DNA from: Betaproteobacteria bacterium
Lineage (GTDB): Bacteria > Pseudomonadota > Gammaproteobacteria > Burkholderiales > SG8-39
Reading direction: 5' to 3'
Assembly: GCA_005881575.1 (NCBI GenBank)
Contig: VBCA01000003.1
Span: forward strand, 1-64,000
Length of the DNA: 64,000 nucleotides
Below are positions 42,098-53,479 of the stretch, in pieces. A program made the position numbers and the translations under genes. The notes under the pieces are model-generated. The model was given only the letters and a program-made list of their open reading frames with translations, had not been told where the DNA came from and did no database searches. Positions within the stretch are counted from its first letter, which is position 1. The number at the start of each line of letters is the position of its first letter.

Positions 42098-44930
42098 GAA
42101 CAAGACCGACTACAAGAAAACGCTGAACCTTCCGGACACGCCCTTTCCCATGCGCGGCGATCTTGCCAGGCGGGAGCCTCACTGGGTCGAGGAATGGCAG
42201 AAGAATAGGATCTACGAGAAGATCCGCGAGGCGAGCCGAGGAAGGCCGAAGTTCGTGCTCCACGACGGGCCGCCGTACGCGAACGGGGACATCCACATCG
42301 GCCAAGCGGTCAACAAGATCCTCAAGGACGTCGTCGTGAAGTCGCGCAACATGGCGGGCTTTGACGCGGTCTACGTCCCCGGCTGGGACTGCCACGGCAT
42401 GCCGATCGAGGTGCAGATCGAGAAGACCTACGGGAAGAACATCCCGGTGGAAAAAACCCTGAGTCTCGCCCGCGCGTATGCGACTGAGCAGATCGAGCGA
42501 CAAAAAAAGGACTTCCAGCGCCTGGGCGTCCTGGGCGACTGGAACAACGCCTACACCACGATGGCGTTCAAGAGCGAAGCGGACGAGATCAGGACGCTCG
42601 GCAAGATCCTCGAGAGGGGCTATATCTATCGCGGCCTGAAGCCGGTGAACTGGTGCTTCGATTGCGGCTCCGCGCTCGCCGAGGCCGAGGTCGAATACAT
42701 GGACCGCGTCGATTTTGCGGTCGACGTGGGGTTTCCCCTCGCCGACGATCAACGCGGAAAACTGGCGCGCGCGTTCGCGTTCGATGAACTGCCGGAAGGG
42801 CCGGTCTATGCTGTGATTTGGACGACGACACCTTGGACGATTCCCGCCAACCAGGCGTTGAACGTGCACCCGGACTACCTGTATTCCCTTGTCGAAACCA
42901 AAAAGGGGAGCTTGATACTCGCAAATGATCTCAAGGAAGCTTGTTTATCGCGCTTCGGGCTGAAGCGCAGAGCTCAATCGAGCGTGTTCGATCATAGCGC
43001 TCCCGGAAGGGCTCTTGAGCTGATCAACTTCAGGCACCCTTTCTACGAAAGACTTTCGCCCGTCTACCTCGGCGAGTACGTGACGCTGGAGCAGGGTACG
43101 GGCATCGTCCACAGCGCTCCGGCCTACGGCGTCGATGATTTCATTTCCTGCCGCCGCTACGGCATGAAGGACGAGCAGATTCTCGCTCCGGTCATGGGCG
43201 ACGGAAAATATGCTTCGTCGCTGCCGTTTTTCGGAGGACTGGACATCTGGACCGCGAATTCCAGGATCGTCGAGAGGATCCGCGAAACGGGCGCCCTGTT
43301 TCATTCGGAAAAACACCCGCACAGCTATATGCACTGCTGGCGCCACAGGACCCCGATCATCTACCGCGCCACGACCCAGTGGTTCGCGGGCATGGACGAG
43401 GTGCCCGGATACAAGGGCGCGAAGCCCCCGGAGACCCTGCGCGCCACCGCGCTGCGAAGCGTGGACGCGACCCGCTTCTATCCTTCCTGGGGCCAGGCGC
43501 GCCTGCACGGAATGATCGCCAATCGTCCCGACTGGACGCTGTCGCGCCAGCGCCAGTGGGGTGTGCCGATGCCGTTCTTCATCCACAGGGAGACCGGCGC
43601 CCTGCACCCACGAACCTCGGAGCTGCTCGAAGCCGTCGCGAAGAAAGTGGAGCAGGGCGGCATCGAGGCCTGGCAGCGCATCGATGCAAGGGAATTGCTC
43701 GGCCCCGAGTCCGCGCAGTACGAGAAGGTGAAGGATACGCTCGACGTCTGGTTCGATTCGGGCTCGACGCACGAAACGGTGCTGAAGGGCTCGCACGCTA
43801 AGGAGCTGAAGTTTCCGGCGGATCTCTACCTCGAGGGCTCGGATCAGCATCGCGGCTGGTTCCATTCCTCGCTACTCGTGTCGTGCATGTTGAACGGCCG
43901 GGCGCCTTACGATGCGCTGCTCACGCATGGGTTCGTCGTCGACGGCGAAGGCCGCAAGATGTCGAAGTCGCTCGGCAACGTCATCGCTCCGCGAAAAGTC
44001 TCCGAGACGCTTGGCGCGGAGATCCTGCGCCTCTGGGTGGCGGCGACCGACTACTCGGGCGAGCTTTTCATCTCCGACGAGATCCTGAAGGGGGTGGTCG
44101 AGTCCTATCGCCGCATTCGCAACACCCTGAGGTTTCTGCTCGCGAACATTTCCGATTTCGATCCCGAGCGGCATGCGATCCCGGTGGAGAAGTGCCTCGA
44201 AATCGACCGCTACGCAATCGTGCTCGCGACGGACCTGCAGGGAAACGTGCTCGAGGACTACAAGCGCTATGAATTTCACCCGGCCGTGACTCGGCTGCTC
44301 TCCTTCTGTTCCGAGGATCTCGGCGCGTTCTATCTGGATATCCTCAAGGACAGGCTGTATACCTGTGGCGCGGATTCCTCCGCGCGCCGCTCGGCGCAAA
44401 ATGCTCTTTACCACATCACGCAAAGCGTATTGCGGCTGATAGCACCTGTTCTGAGCTTCACGGCCGAGGAAGCCTGGAGGTTGTTTCAACCGGGCGATGA
44501 CACCGTCTTCGTGCGCACCTACTATCGGCTTCCCGAAGTTTCCGGGGCGGAAGCGCTGCTCGGGAAATGGCGGGCCCTGCGCCAGATCCGTTCGGAGGTG
44601 CACAAACTCCTCGAGAATCATCGCTCCGCGGGGAGGATAGGCTCCTCGCTGCAGGCCGAAGTCGAGATCGTCGCGAGCGGCGAGAAGCTGAAACTGCTGA
44701 AAGGCCTGGGCGACGATCTGCGCTTCGTGCTCATCACCTCGCGCGCGACCGTGGCCCGGGCTGCAAGCGAAGCCGACGAAGCGATTCATACTTTGCCGAG
44801 CCCGCACCCGAAATGCGAGCGCTGCTGGCACTATCGTGCGGACGTTGACTCGGATCCTGCCCACCCGGGAATCTGCGGGCGCTGCGTGCAAAATCTCTAC
44901 GGGTCCGGCGAGCCCCGGCGATTCGCGTGA
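42090..44930 (+). CDS. ileS: Isoleucyl-tRNA synthetase
   Basis: [36 protein letters not shown], Zn motif CERCWHY...CGRCV. Confidence 0.98.
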   Translation: MPENKTDYKKTLNLPDTPFPMRGDLARREPHWVEEWQKNRIYEKIREASRGRPKFVLHDGPPYANGDIHIGQAVNKILKDVVVKSRNMAGFDAVYVPGWDCHGMPIEVQIEKTYGKNIPVEKTLSLARAYATEQIERQKKDFQRLGVLGDWNNAYTTMAFKSEADEIRTLGKILERGYIYRGLKPVNWCFDCGSALAEAEVEYMDRVDFAVDVGFPLADDQRGKLARAFAFDELPEGPVYAVIWTTTPWTIPANQALNVHPDYLYSLVETKKGSLILANDLKEACLSRFGLKRRAQSSVFDHSAPGRALELINFRHPFYERLSPVYLGEYVTLEQGTGIVHSAPAYGVDDFISCRRYGMKDEQILAPVMGDGKYASSLPFFGGLDIWTANSRIVERIRETGALFHSEKHPHSYMHCWRHRTPIIYRATTQWFAGMDEVPGYKGAKPPETLRATALRSVDATRFYPSWGQARLHGMIANRPDWTLSRQRQWGVPMPFFIHRETGALHPRTSELLEAVAKKVEQGGIEAWQRIDARELLGPESAQYEKVKDTLDVWFDSGSTHETVLKGSHAKELKFPADLYLEGSDQHRGWFHSSLLVSCMLNGRAPYDALLTHGFVVDGEGRKMSKSLGNVIAPRKVSETLGAEILRLWVAATDYSGELFISDEILKGVVESYRRIRNTLRFLLANISDFDPERHAIPVEKCLEIDRYAIVLATDLQGNVLEDYKRYEFHPAVTRLLSFCSEDLGAFYLDILKDRLYTCGADSSARRSAQNALYHITQSVLRLIAPVLSFTAEEAWRLFQPGDDTVFVRTYYRLPEVSGAEALLGKWRALRQIRSEVHKLLENHRSAGRIGSSLQAEVEIVASGEKLKLLKGLGDDLRFVLITSRATVARAASEADEAIHTLPSPHPKCERCWHYRADVDSDPAHPGICGRCVQNLYGSGEPRRFA

Positions 44931-45421
44931 TCCCTGCGAGCCTGAAACGCATCGCCCCGTGGCTCGCGCTCGCGCTCGTCCTCGCCCTGGCGGACCAGGC
45001 GAGCAAGTACGCGATCAGTGCTAGCCTGCGCTTCGGAGAGGTGCGCGAGATCGCGCCGTTCTTCAATCTGGTGCTCGCGCACAACCGCGGCGCCGCGTTC
45101 AGCTTCCTCGCCGACGCGGGCGGCTGGCAGAGAGCGCTGTTCATCGGCATAGCCGTCGCTGCGACCGGCGCCATCGTGTTCCTCCTCGTCAGGCATTCGA
45201 GCGAGCGCCTTTTCTCGGCGGGACTCGCCTTGGTACTGGGTGGAGCGCTCGGCAATCTCTGGGACCGGATCGCCCTCGGCCACGTGGTGGATTTTCTCGA
45301 CTTTCACGCCTTCGGCTGGCATTTCTGGGCCTTCAATCTCGCCGATTCGGCGATCAGCGTAGGCGCGGGACTGCTGATACTCGACGGGTTGCGTTCGGCC
45401 GGCGCGGCGCAAAAGCCCTAG
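44927..45421 (+). CDS. lspA: Lipoprotein signal peptidase
   Basis: [57 protein letters not shown]. Confidence 0.96.
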   Translation: MIPASLKRIAPWLALALVLALADQASKYAISASLRFGEVREIAPFFNLVLAHNRGAAFSFLADAGGWQRALFIGIAVAATGAIVFLLVRHSSERLFSAGLALVLGGALGNLWDRIALGHVVDFLDFHAFGWHFWAFNLADSAISVGAGLLILDGLRSAGAAQKP

Positions 45422-45432
45422 AATAGACCGGC

Positions 45433-46371
45433 ATGGAAGTACTGCTCGCCAATCCACGCGGTTTTTGCGCCGGTGTCGAGCGCGCGATCAGCATCGTCGA
45501 GCGCGCGCTCGCGATCCACGGCGCGCCGATCTACGTGCGCCACGAGGTCGTGCACAACAAGTCCGTCGTCGAAGACCTTAAGAGCAAAGGCGCCGTGTTC
45601 GTCGAGGCGCTGGCCGAGGTTCCCCCGGGCAGCACGGTGATCTTCAGCGCCCACGGCGTCTCGAAGGCCGTGCGCGCCGAGGCCGAGGCGCGGGGTTTGC
45701 GCGTATTCGACGCGACCTGTCCACTCGTCACCAAGGTGCATGTCGAAGTCGCGAAGATGCGCGCGGCGGGCCGCGAAATAGTCATGATCGGCCACCGCGG
45801 CCATCCGGAGGTCGAGGGGACCATGGGCCAGGCCGTCGCGGGCATGTACTTCGTGGAAACCACCGCCGACGTCGCTCGCCTGGAAGTGCGCGATCCTGGA
45901 AAGCTCTCCTACGTGACGCAGACGACGCTCTCGGTGGATGACGCCGCGGCGATCGTTGAGGCTCTGAAAGTGCGTTTTCCCGCGATCACGGGTCCGAAGA
46001 GAGACGACATCTGCTACGCGACGCAGAACCGGCAGGACGCGGTCAAGGTCATGGCGCCGCAATGCGACGTCGTGATCGTGGTCGGCTCGCCCAACAGCTC
46101 CAACTCCAACCGGCTGCGCGAGGTCGCCAAGAGCCGCGGCATCGAAGCCTACATGGTGGACAACGCCGCGCAACTGAAGGCCGAGTGGGTCGCGGGAAAG
46201 CGCCGGGTCGGCGTGACGGCCGGAGCCTCCGCTCCGGAAGTGCTGGTGAACGAGCTGATCGCGCGGCTCAAGGCGCTCGGCGCGGGCAGCGTGCGCCAGC
46301 TCCAAGGCGTGAACGAGAGCGTGGTGTTCACCCTGCCGCGCGAGCTGGCCTTGCGCTCCACGCCGCGCTAG
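45433..46371 (+). CDS. ispH: 4-hydroxy-3-methylbut-2-enyl diphosphate reductase
   Basis: [65 protein letters not shown]. Confidence 0.97.
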   Translation: MEVLLANPRGFCAGVERAISIVERALAIHGAPIYVRHEVVHNKSVVEDLKSKGAVFVEALAEVPPGSTVIFSAHGVSKAVRAEAEARGLRVFDATCPLVTKVHVEVAKMRAAGREIVMIGHRGHPEVEGTMGQAVAGMYFVETTADVARLEVRDPGKLSYVTQTTLSVDDAAAIVEALKVRFPAITGPKRDDICYATQNRQDAVKVMAPQCDVVIVVGSPNSSNSNRLREVAKSRGIEAYMVDNAAQLKAEWVAGKRRVGVTAGASAPEVLVNELIARLKALGAGSVRQLQGVNESVVFTLPRELALRSTPR

Positions 46372-46406
46372 ACGCTTTTCGGCGCCCGGCGCGGGAGCGG
46401 GCCGCT

Positions 46407-49400
46407 TTAGCGTTCGCGGTAGGAGAAGCGCGCTATTCCCTTCGGGTTCCGGTTGATGTTGACGTTGCCGGTGCCCAGGCCGCCGCCGGAATCCGTGTTG
46501 ATCGTGCGGATCGACCCGTCGGTCGTTTGTATCGGCGTGAAGCCCACCAGGAACGCGCCTTGTCTCACCGCGGCGATGTTGTTCAAGGCTCCCGGAACGT
46601 AGCTTCCGGTGGTGAAATCGAGGTTGTAGATGAAGGAGTCTCCCCCGGGCGTGCAACCGCCCACGATCGGAACATTGCTCGCGAAGACCAGCGTCCCGAG
46701 CTCGAGGCGCGGGTCGAGCACGATGCGCTCGCCGGGACTGTCCCCCCCCGGATTGAGGTCGATGACGAAGCCGTCCTGGGTGGCCCAATTGACTGCATTG
46801 TTCGAGATCGTTCGGCTCGATCCGGCAGTGAGCGTCTGTCTCACCAGGTTCGCGCTGCGGATGTTCGTTCCGTAGTCGGCGTCCTTGTCCTTGAATCCGT
46901 AAATGGACTGCTGCGAGGTGTCCGACGGGTCGGTAGCGGCGAGATAGCGCCCGGTCCCGACATAGTAGAGGCGGTTGTTGTTGAGATTGGTCACCACCGG
47001 CCGCACGCTGATCGGCTGCGGATTGCCTGCGGCGTCCTTCAACGTGGCCATGTGCATCAGCGCCGGCGGCGAGGTCGACATGTCGATCCGCCAGACGTTG
47101 CCTTGCAGATCGCCGCCGTACACGAAGTCCATCTTGGCATCGACCAGTCCGGCTTTGAAGTACGCGCCCTGCCTCATCAGGCCCGAGGGCGTGACGGTGT
47201 TGCCCACTCCGGTGCCGACCTTGTCCAGCACCTGCCCGGTAATCGCATCGAGCACGTAGAAGAAACCCACGCCGGTCCCCGGGCTGACGTTGTTCAGACC
47301 GGAAGTGAGGACGACGACCCATTTCCCGTCGAACGCGCGCTTGCCGATCACGGGGTTGCCGTAGCTGAAGCCCAGATCGGTGTCGCTGTGGCTGACCGTG
47401 CTGACCGCCGGGCACAGCGTTGAATCGGAGCAGAACTCCCACAGGCCCTTCGGGTTCTTCGGATCGGTGACATCGAGCGCATAGAAGCCGCGGGCGCCGC
47501 CGTTGGCGCCTCCGACGACGATCGTCTTCCAGGCCGAGGCTGTGGCGTCGAACACGTCTCCGATCTCCGGGCTTCCGTCGAGCATGAAGCGGTGCGCACT
47601 CGCGTAACCCGTATCCGCGATCTGGTAGATGCCGGGCATGACGAACTTCGGCATGTAGGCCCAGTTTTCGCAACCTGCGACCGCGGTTGCCGAAGTCGTC
47701 GGCAGGACAGTCGGGCAAAGCGGGCTCGTTTGCGGGTCCCCGTTGGAATTCGTGGTGTTGTCGAAGGAGTGCAGCAGTCCGTCGTTTGCCGCGACGTAGA
47801 GCGCCCCGGCGCGGTTATCGTTCGCGCTCTTGAAGGTGCTGTAGCCGGTGTCGGTATAGTTGAACAGCGGAACCCGGATGAACGCCGGGGTCGCATCGAC
47901 GATGTCGCCGAGCACGGTCTGCACGGTCGCGTTGGTCACCGGATCGGTCTCGACCCGGTCGCGGAAGAGCACCGCCTCGTTGCCGGTCTGCCCGCGCAGG
48001 AACCCGATGAGCGCGGTGCCGGCGTTCACCACCGTCTTCTGGGCCAGGGTCAGAAGCGAGCACTGCGACATCGCGGTGCACTTGTTCATGAAGAAGGCCT
48101 GCTCGGCGGGCGTCATGGTCGCGAACTGGAACGCCTTGAGCTTGGTCGGCGCGGTGGTGTCGAGCATGAAGATGTTGCGCGTATCGGTGCTCGCGCCGAC
48201 CTGGGTGAGGAGCTGCTGGTCGGCTTGCCACAGGGTGATCGGCTTGCCCTGGGCGTCTTTCAGCACGGCGCCGGTAACGGCGTCGAGTCGCTGCGCCTTG
48301 ACGATCCCGGACCAGGTGTTGGTCTGATAGGTGGTGCTGAATGCGAAATTGTCCTTGGGCGTGATGTTCGGGCTCGACGTGGCCGCAGCCGCCGCCGAAG
48401 AGTTCCGCCCCGCAATGTTGGCCAAGGCGTTCTGAATTGCGTTCGCAAGGGTACGCGGGTTCAGCGCGAGGAAGTACGTCCCGCGCCCGTTGACGGCGGC
48501 GTGCCACAGATCGTCGAGCGCGCTCTGCTGGTCCTGTTGCGGCGCCGGCCAGTTGCACGTGCCCGAGGCCCAGAAACAGACGTTGGCCACTGCGTTCTTG
48601 ATGTTCGCGAAATCCCCGGGTCCCGTTTCATAATTGGGGTCGTAGAGCATCAGCCCGTCGGCGAGGCCCAGCGTGAAGGTGACCATGTGCTGGTGTTGCG
48701 CGAAGTCCTTGTTTCCCGCCTTGCTCGGGACGTTGTTCGCGGACACGTCGCCATTCGGGGGTGTGGTATTGGGACTCGTCGCGGGCCCGGTCGGTTTGTT
48801 GTTCTTGTCCACCCCGCCGCGCAGATCGGTCATGTAGTAGTACAAGGCGACGTCGGCGAGCGTGCCGGAGCCGCCGGGGTTCGTCCCGGCGACCGTCGTC
48901 GGCAGGATGTTTCCGTCGTAGGTGCCGGTGGCCCGGCTGGACACCGGATCGATATAGGCGGGCGTCACCCCGGCAGGCGTGTATAACTGGTTGTCGATAT
49001 TGTCCCAGTTTCCCATCGCGGCGCCGGCGATGTCTTGCCCCGCGTTGCTGTTCCAGAAACCGTCCGTGGTGAGGAGCGAATAGTTTTTCTGGCACGACGA
49101 CTGTATCGGGTCGTCGGCCGCCGGAATCCCTGCCGTCAGCCCCGTACCGAGCTTGCCGGCAAAAATCCATCCGGCGCGCGAAAGCGCCTCGCGCAGGGGC
49201 GTGAAGGCCCCGGGAGTCTGCTGGTAGAACTTGGTGTAGAAGTTGTTCGCGTTCGTCGTGTTGAAATTGTCGATTCTCAGGTACTGGGCCGCGGCAACGC
49301 TGCCGCTGTCCGCGGCGTGAATCGTGATGAGGCCCACGCGCAGACTGTCGGGCTTGGGTGGCGTGCCGGTCGGATTGGAGATGAACCCGCGAAACGAAAT

Positions 49401-51035
49401 TCCCACCGAGGTCTTCATCATCTGCATGCGGGTGCGGTAGTACGCGTACCACTTCGCGTAGTTCTGGATTTCCTCGGTGTAGGTGCAGGACGGCGGCGCC
49501 GCGCACTCGACCCGGAGGGGCCGCGCGCCGTAAGAGGCGACGGTGGATTTGATGGTGTCGCGGATGAACCATCCGTAGCGGGGAAACTGGTAGGTCTGCA
49601 GCCCCGTCACATTGAGGTACTTCAGCTGGCAGCGGTTGGTCTGCGGCGTGGTCGCGATGAAGGTGACTGCGCCGTGGGCGAGCGCTTCCTCCTGCGTCCG
49701 GCAGAAGCGCACGTACGCCGGGAACGGATGATCGGCGGGCGGCGTGGCGGGCGGAGCGTACTCGTTGCAGTCGGTGAGGGCGGCGTCGGTGCACCATTCG
49801 ACCGGGACGATGCGGTAGGCGAGGGCCGGGCCGGTGACGGTGCTCGCGACGTTGTAAAGGCCGTTGCGCACCCAGAATCCCGCCGTGGAAGTGATCGTGC
49901 CCCCGTTGACCGCGTATGTGAAGGTGGTCGCGGTGACGGCCGTGACACTGGCGCTGGTGACGCTCATGGCGCTGGAGGTCGGGACGAAGGTCGTGACGAT
50001 GTCGTTGACGACCAGGCCGTGGTTGCCGCTGGTGGTCACCGTGACGGTGCCGCTCGAGCGCGCGAAATTTCCCGAATCGCACTTGCGGTAGGACGCGCTC
50101 GTCGCGGTTATCGTGCCCGAACTTCCCGAGGTATAGGTGAAGGTGTTGGCGTTGGCCGTCGAGTTCACGGCGACGCAGATGACGGCCAGGCCTCCCGTGC
50201 CGCTGGTGACGAACACCTTGTCGGAAGTGGTCAGGCCGTGCGCTTCGACCGTGGTCGCGGTCACCGTGCTGCCCGCTCGCGTGAAGCTTCCGATGGGCAT
50301 CATCTCGGGAAGACCGAACACCATCGTTTGCGCGCCGCCCACTACGTTGAAGCTCGCGTTGGACTTGTTGGTGCGGTAGGGAAACTGGCCCGCCGACATG
50401 GCGTGGCCCGAGTCGTCGGTGCCCGAAACGAGCGTAAGGCCGGGGATCCCTGCGGGCGCGCCAGGTGACGCCGGGGACGCCGAGTCGGTCTGGCCGTTGC
50501 GCATGCACACGTTGTTCGAGTTGCAATACCTCCTGTCCGGTATCGCGCTCGTGACGTCGATCGTGCCCGAGGCGGCGGTGTAGGCGTCCTTCGGGGTCGC
50601 GGTGGGCGTGAGGGTCCCGCTCGGCGGATTGACGTGCGGCTGGCCGTTCGAGTCGATGCCGGCGAGGTAGCTGAAGTTCGGATCGTACCCGACGCCGTTC
50701 ATCGCAAATTCCCCGCCCGCGGAGTAAGGCGGGTCGCCTTCCACGCAGATAGTGCTTCCGGCGCTGCTGGTCATGCAGGGATTGTTCGGAGCGCTGTTGC
50801 TGCCCGAGACGGTGAAGACGGTAGTGGGGTCGACGTAGTCGGGAACGAACTGCCAGGCCATGCTCCCCGAGTTGTCGAGCGTGAAGAGAAGATTCGGGAG
50901 AATGTTGTTGCCGCCCGCAGAGGCGAGCGGCAGCTGGGAAACTGTGACCTGGGCAAACGCCGGCTGCACCGCCAGATTGGCGGCGAGTCCGTAGGCGAGG
51001 AGGCGCCTGATCAGGACGACGTGGTTGCGTTTCAT
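46407..51035 (-). CDS. pilY1: Type IV pilus assembly/adhesin PilY1 (PilC/PilY)
   Basis: VWA-like MIDAS LFTLDNSGSMAW; C-terminal PilY1 propeller (GDIVDATPAFI, AANDGLLHSFDN, YALDVTDPKNPKGLWEF); last gene of minor-pilin operon. Confidence 0.93.
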   Translation of the reverse strand: MKRNHVVLIRRLLAYGLAANLAVQPAFAQVTVSQLPLASAGGNNILPNLLFTLDNSGSMAWQFVPDYVDPTTVFTVSGSNSAPNNPCMTSSAGSTICVEGDPPYSAGGEFAMNGVGYDPNFSYLAGIDSNGQPHVNPPSGTLTPTATPKDAYTAASGTIDVTSAIPDRRYCNSNNVCMRNGQTDSASPASPGAPAGIPGLTLVSGTDDSGHAMSAGQFPYRTNKSNASFNVVGGAQTMVFGLPEMMPIGSFTRAGSTVTATTVEAHGLTTSDKVFVTSGTGGLAVICVAVNSTANANTFTYTSGSSGTITATSASYRKCDSGNFARSSGTVTVTTSGNHGLVVNDIVTTFVPTSSAMSVTSASVTAVTATTFTYAVNGGTITSTAGFWVRNGLYNVASTVTGPALAYRIVPVEWCTDAALTDCNEYAPPATPPADHPFPAYVRFCRTQEEALAHGAVTFIATTPQTNRCQLKYLNVTGLQTYQFPRYGWFIRDTIKSTVASYGARPLRVECAAPPSCTYTEEIQNYAKWYAYYRTRMQMMKTSVGISFRGFISNPTGTPPKPDSLRVGLITIHAADSGSVAAAQYLRIDNFNTTNANNFYTKFYQQTPGAFTPLREALSRAGWIFAGKLGTGLTAGIPAADDPIQSSCQKNYSLLTTDGFWNSNAGQDIAGAAMGNWDNIDNQLYTPAGVTPAYIDPVSSRATGTYDGNILPTTVAGTNPGGSGTLADVALYYYMTDLRGGVDKNNKPTGPATSPNTTPPNGDVSANNVPSKAGNKDFAQHQHMVTFTLGLADGLMLYDPNYETGPGDFANIKNAVANVCFWASGTCNWPAPQQDQQSALDDLWHAAVNGRGTYFLALNPRTLANAIQNALANIAGRNSSAAAAATSSPNITPKDNFAFSTTYQTNTWSGIVKAQRLDAVTGAVLKDAQGKPITLWQADQQLLTQVGASTDTRNIFMLDTTAPTKLKAFQFATMTPAEQAFFMNKCTAMSQCSLLTLAQKTVVNAGTALIGFLRGQTGNEAVLFRDRVETDPVTNATVQTVLGDIVDATPAFIRVPLFNYTDTGYSTFKSANDNRAGALYVAANDGLLHSFDNTTNSNGDPQTSPLCPTVLPTTSATAVAGCENWAYMPKFVMPGIYQIADTGYASAHRFMLDGSPEIGDVFDATASAWKTIVVGGANGGARGFYALDVTDPKNPKGLWEFCSDSTLCPAVSTVSHSDTDLGFSYGNPVIGKRAFDGKWVVVLTSGLNNVSPGTGVGFFYVLDAITGQVLDKVGTGVGNTVTPSGLMRQGAYFKAGLVDAKMDFVYGGDLQGNVWRIDMSTSPPALMHMATLKDAAGNPQPISVRPVVTNLNNNRLYYVGTGRYLAATDPSDTSQQSIYGFKDKDADYGTNIRSANLVRQTLTAGSSRTISNNAVNWATQDGFVIDLNPGGDSPGERIVLDPRLELGTLVFASNVPIVGGCTPGGDSFIYNLDFTTGSYVPGALNNIAAVRQGAFLVGFTPIQTTDGSIRTINTDSGGGLGTGNVNINRNPKGIARFSYRER

Positions 51036-51063
51036 GGTTTGCTCCCTCTGGGGCGGGTGCGCT

Positions 51064-51717
51064 CTAGTTGAACGCCCTCACCAAGGATTGAACGATCGAA
51101 ATCGAGTTGCGCGGTCCCACGGCCTTCGCCGTGATGCGGTAATGGGTGGCCGGCACCGTGGTATGGGAGTCCGTCGGCCGGGTCTGGTCGGAACCTTGCC
51201 CTGCCAGGGTCGACGTGGAGACCGTCTGCGCGCAGGTGTTGGGGGGGTTGGTGCCGCAGGTTGCGTTGGTGTCGCAATTGGGTACGGCGCACAAGCGGTG
51301 GATGAGGAAGTACACCGTGTTACCGCCGGCGTCGGGGTTGCCGTTGTTCAACTGCCCCGCCTCGCCCCAGTTGAGCGGATCGTACCAGTCCGGGTCGTTC
51401 GCGGCGACGCTGGAAAAGTAACCGTTGGAGGCCGTTCCGGACTGGTGGTTGTCGTTGATCAGGGTCGGGCCGAGATTCGCGGTGAGCCAGGCGACGCCGG
51501 CCTGGATTCCCTGGTCGGCCGCATTGACCGAAGCCTGCCGCAGCCCGATGTTGCCGGCCGTGATGGTCGCGGTATCCACCGAGCGCATCGTCGCGATGCC
51601 GGCCAGGGTCATGGCGACCAGCACGATGAGCGCGATGATAAGGATCGTGCCGCCTTGACGGGCGCGCCGCGGCGCGCGCGCTCGCCCGCGTTGGGAGAAC
51701 GAACGGGAACTTTTCAT
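51064..51717 (-). CDS. pilX: Minor pilin PilX
   Basis: RARRQGGTILIIALIVLVAMTLAGIATMRSVDTATITAGN; between pilW and pilY1. Confidence 0.85.
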   Translation of the reverse strand: MKSSRSFSQRGRARAPRRARQGGTILIIALIVLVAMTLAGIATMRSVDTATITAGNIGLRQASVNAADQGIQAGVAWLTANLGPTLINDNHQSGTASNGYFSSVAANDPDWYDPLNWGEAGQLNNGNPDAGGNTVYFLIHRLCAVPNCDTNATCGTNPPNTCAQTVSTSTLAGQGSDQTRPTDSHTTVPATHYRITAKAVGPRNSISIVQSLVRAFN

Positions 51718-51718
51718 G

Positions 51719-52981
51719 TCAGCTCGACTTCCATATCCAGTTGCGCAAGGGAATCGTGGTTTCGAACACCCGATACCGGTAGCATTTCCAGTCATCCGGA
51801 GCAGCCACGCTCGCACTGACATCGAGCCGCGTCTTGTAATTGAGCGTAGCGGCCCACGGGGTGCCCGTCCACGGCGGCTCGGCGGTGGTTGCATCGCACG
51901 GATCGCTGAGCTTCCCCGTCGAGGGCTTCTCAGGCAGCGCGCTGCGCGAGACCACGGCGATGCGCACCGCGATGAGGTTGGCCCAGGGCACCGGGGCCAA
52001 CGCGTTGAAGGTCGCCGCATCCACGTAGCGGTCGACGATGCCGTCGCCCTTGACCGCGGGGCCGACGTTGTACGTGACGGTCACGCCGTCGTTGATTCCG
52101 TCGTCCAGCCCGTACAGGGCGCGCATGTGGACGATGTTGTCGGCGATCGTGGTGACGGCCGGTTGGCCGTTGTCGATCTGGAACTGGGACGCCACCGTCA
52201 GGCTGCCGTTCGCCAGGGCGTAGAAGTTGTAGACGGGGAAATTGACGGGTGCGGTTCCGCCGGGGGGCGTGGTGTAGAGATTGCCGAGGTTGAATACGCG
52301 CGTCACGTTGGCCGTGCCCACCCCATCGTAGAAAACGCCTAGCCCTCCGGGCGGGTTGAATCTGGGAGTGCGTGTGAACCCTGCGCTCAAGTACGAAGTG
52401 TTGTCGTGTCTGAGCTGATTCGTACTCAAGGGTGCTAGGCCGGTGTACTCCATGATCGAGCAGTTCTTCCCCGAGTTGGGTTCGGTCAGGAGGAGCAGGT
52501 CGCCGGGCTTGTACCCGAACGGGTTGGTGACGTTGAGCGGATCGGCGCTGTTGAGGTAGTCCGCGCCAAGGGGGACGCTGCCTGCGGCCTGGGGCTGCGA
52601 GCCGTAGAGTACGGCGATCTGGTCCGGGGCCGTGGTTGCGGCCCCGGAGGTGATGAACACCGGAGCGAGTTTCATGGTGACGCCCGCCGGCGGGAAATTC
52701 GGAGTCGCGCGCTTGTTGTCGTATCCGATGATATTGCAGCCGACGAAGCCGGTGTCGTTGAATCCCATTCCCGCATTCTTGAAATCGCGCTCCATGGTAT
52801 AGAGCGCGATCACGCCGTTTTGCTGGGCGTCACCGCCGCTCGTCGTGGTGCGCTTGATGCCCTCGGAGACTTCGAACACCTGGAAGATGATGATCATGCC
52901 GATGAGCCCTATCAGCATGGCCACCAGCAGCTCCACCATGCTGAAGCCGCGCTCGGAAACACGATGTCGGAAGGGGCGCAT
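51719..52981 (-). CDS. pilW: Minor pilin PilW
   Basis: ERGFSMVELLVAMLIGLIGMIIIFQVF prepilin motif. Confidence 0.88.
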   Translation of the reverse strand: MRPFRHRVSERGFSMVELLVAMLIGLIGMIIIFQVFEVSEGIKRTTTSGGDAQQNGVIALYTMERDFKNAGMGFNDTGFVGCNIIGYDNKRATPNFPPAGVTMKLAPVFITSGAATTAPDQIAVLYGSQPQAAGSVPLGADYLNSADPLNVTNPFGYKPGDLLLLTEPNSGKNCSIMEYTGLAPLSTNQLRHDNTSYLSAGFTRTPRFNPPGGLGVFYDGVGTANVTRVFNLGNLYTTPPGGTAPVNFPVYNFYALANGSLTVASQFQIDNGQPAVTTIADNIVHMRALYGLDDGINDGVTVTYNVGPAVKGDGIVDRYVDAATFNALAPVPWANLIAVRIAVVSRSALPEKPSTGKLSDPCDATTAEPPWTGTPWAATLNYKTRLDVSASVAAPDDWKCYRYRVFETTIPLRNWIWKSS

Positions 52982-52985
52982 CGCT

Positions 52986-53465
52986 TTAGGTCGAGCTCGG
53001 ATAGACGTAGGCGATCACCGTATGGCTGTGCGCCGGAAGGTTCTGCGTCACCTCTTGGGGCAGGCGCCATCTGACGGTGATCTGCACCGTCGCTCCGGTG
53101 GGCGTCGGCGACGCCACCGGGACGGTGTTGGTCAGCGTCACGACCGGAAGCTGGTTCGCCCCGTCCGGAAGCCGGTCTTGCACCTTTTTGACCCAGACCT
53201 TGATTTTGTCGGGAGCCGCTCCCGCTCCGGCGTATGCGTAAGTGCCGATGTTCCCGTTGTCGATCCACATTTGCGCGAGCAGCTCCTGCGCGAGGAACGC
53301 CGCTTCGCTGCGATACTTGGCGCTCGCCACGTCCTTGATCGCGACGGCCTGCATCCCCACCACGGCGAGGATGCCGATCGAGAAAATGAGGATCGCCGCC
53401 AGGGCCTCGATGAGCATCACGCCGCGCTCGCTCCCCGGCGCCGGAAATCGCGTGCCTGCGCGCAT
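52986..53465 (-). CDS. pilV: Minor pilin PilV
   Basis: ERGVMLIEALAAILIFSIGILAVVGMQAVAIKD. Confidence 0.87.
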   Translation of the reverse strand: MRAGTRFPAPGSERGVMLIEALAAILIFSIGILAVVGMQAVAIKDVASAKYRSEAAFLAQELLAQMWIDNGNIGTYAYAGAGAAPDKIKVWVKKVQDRLPDGANQLPVVTLTNTVPVASPTPTGATVQITVRWRLPQEVTQNLPAHSHTVIAYVYPSST

Positions 53466-53479
53466 CGTCGTCTCTCCTT

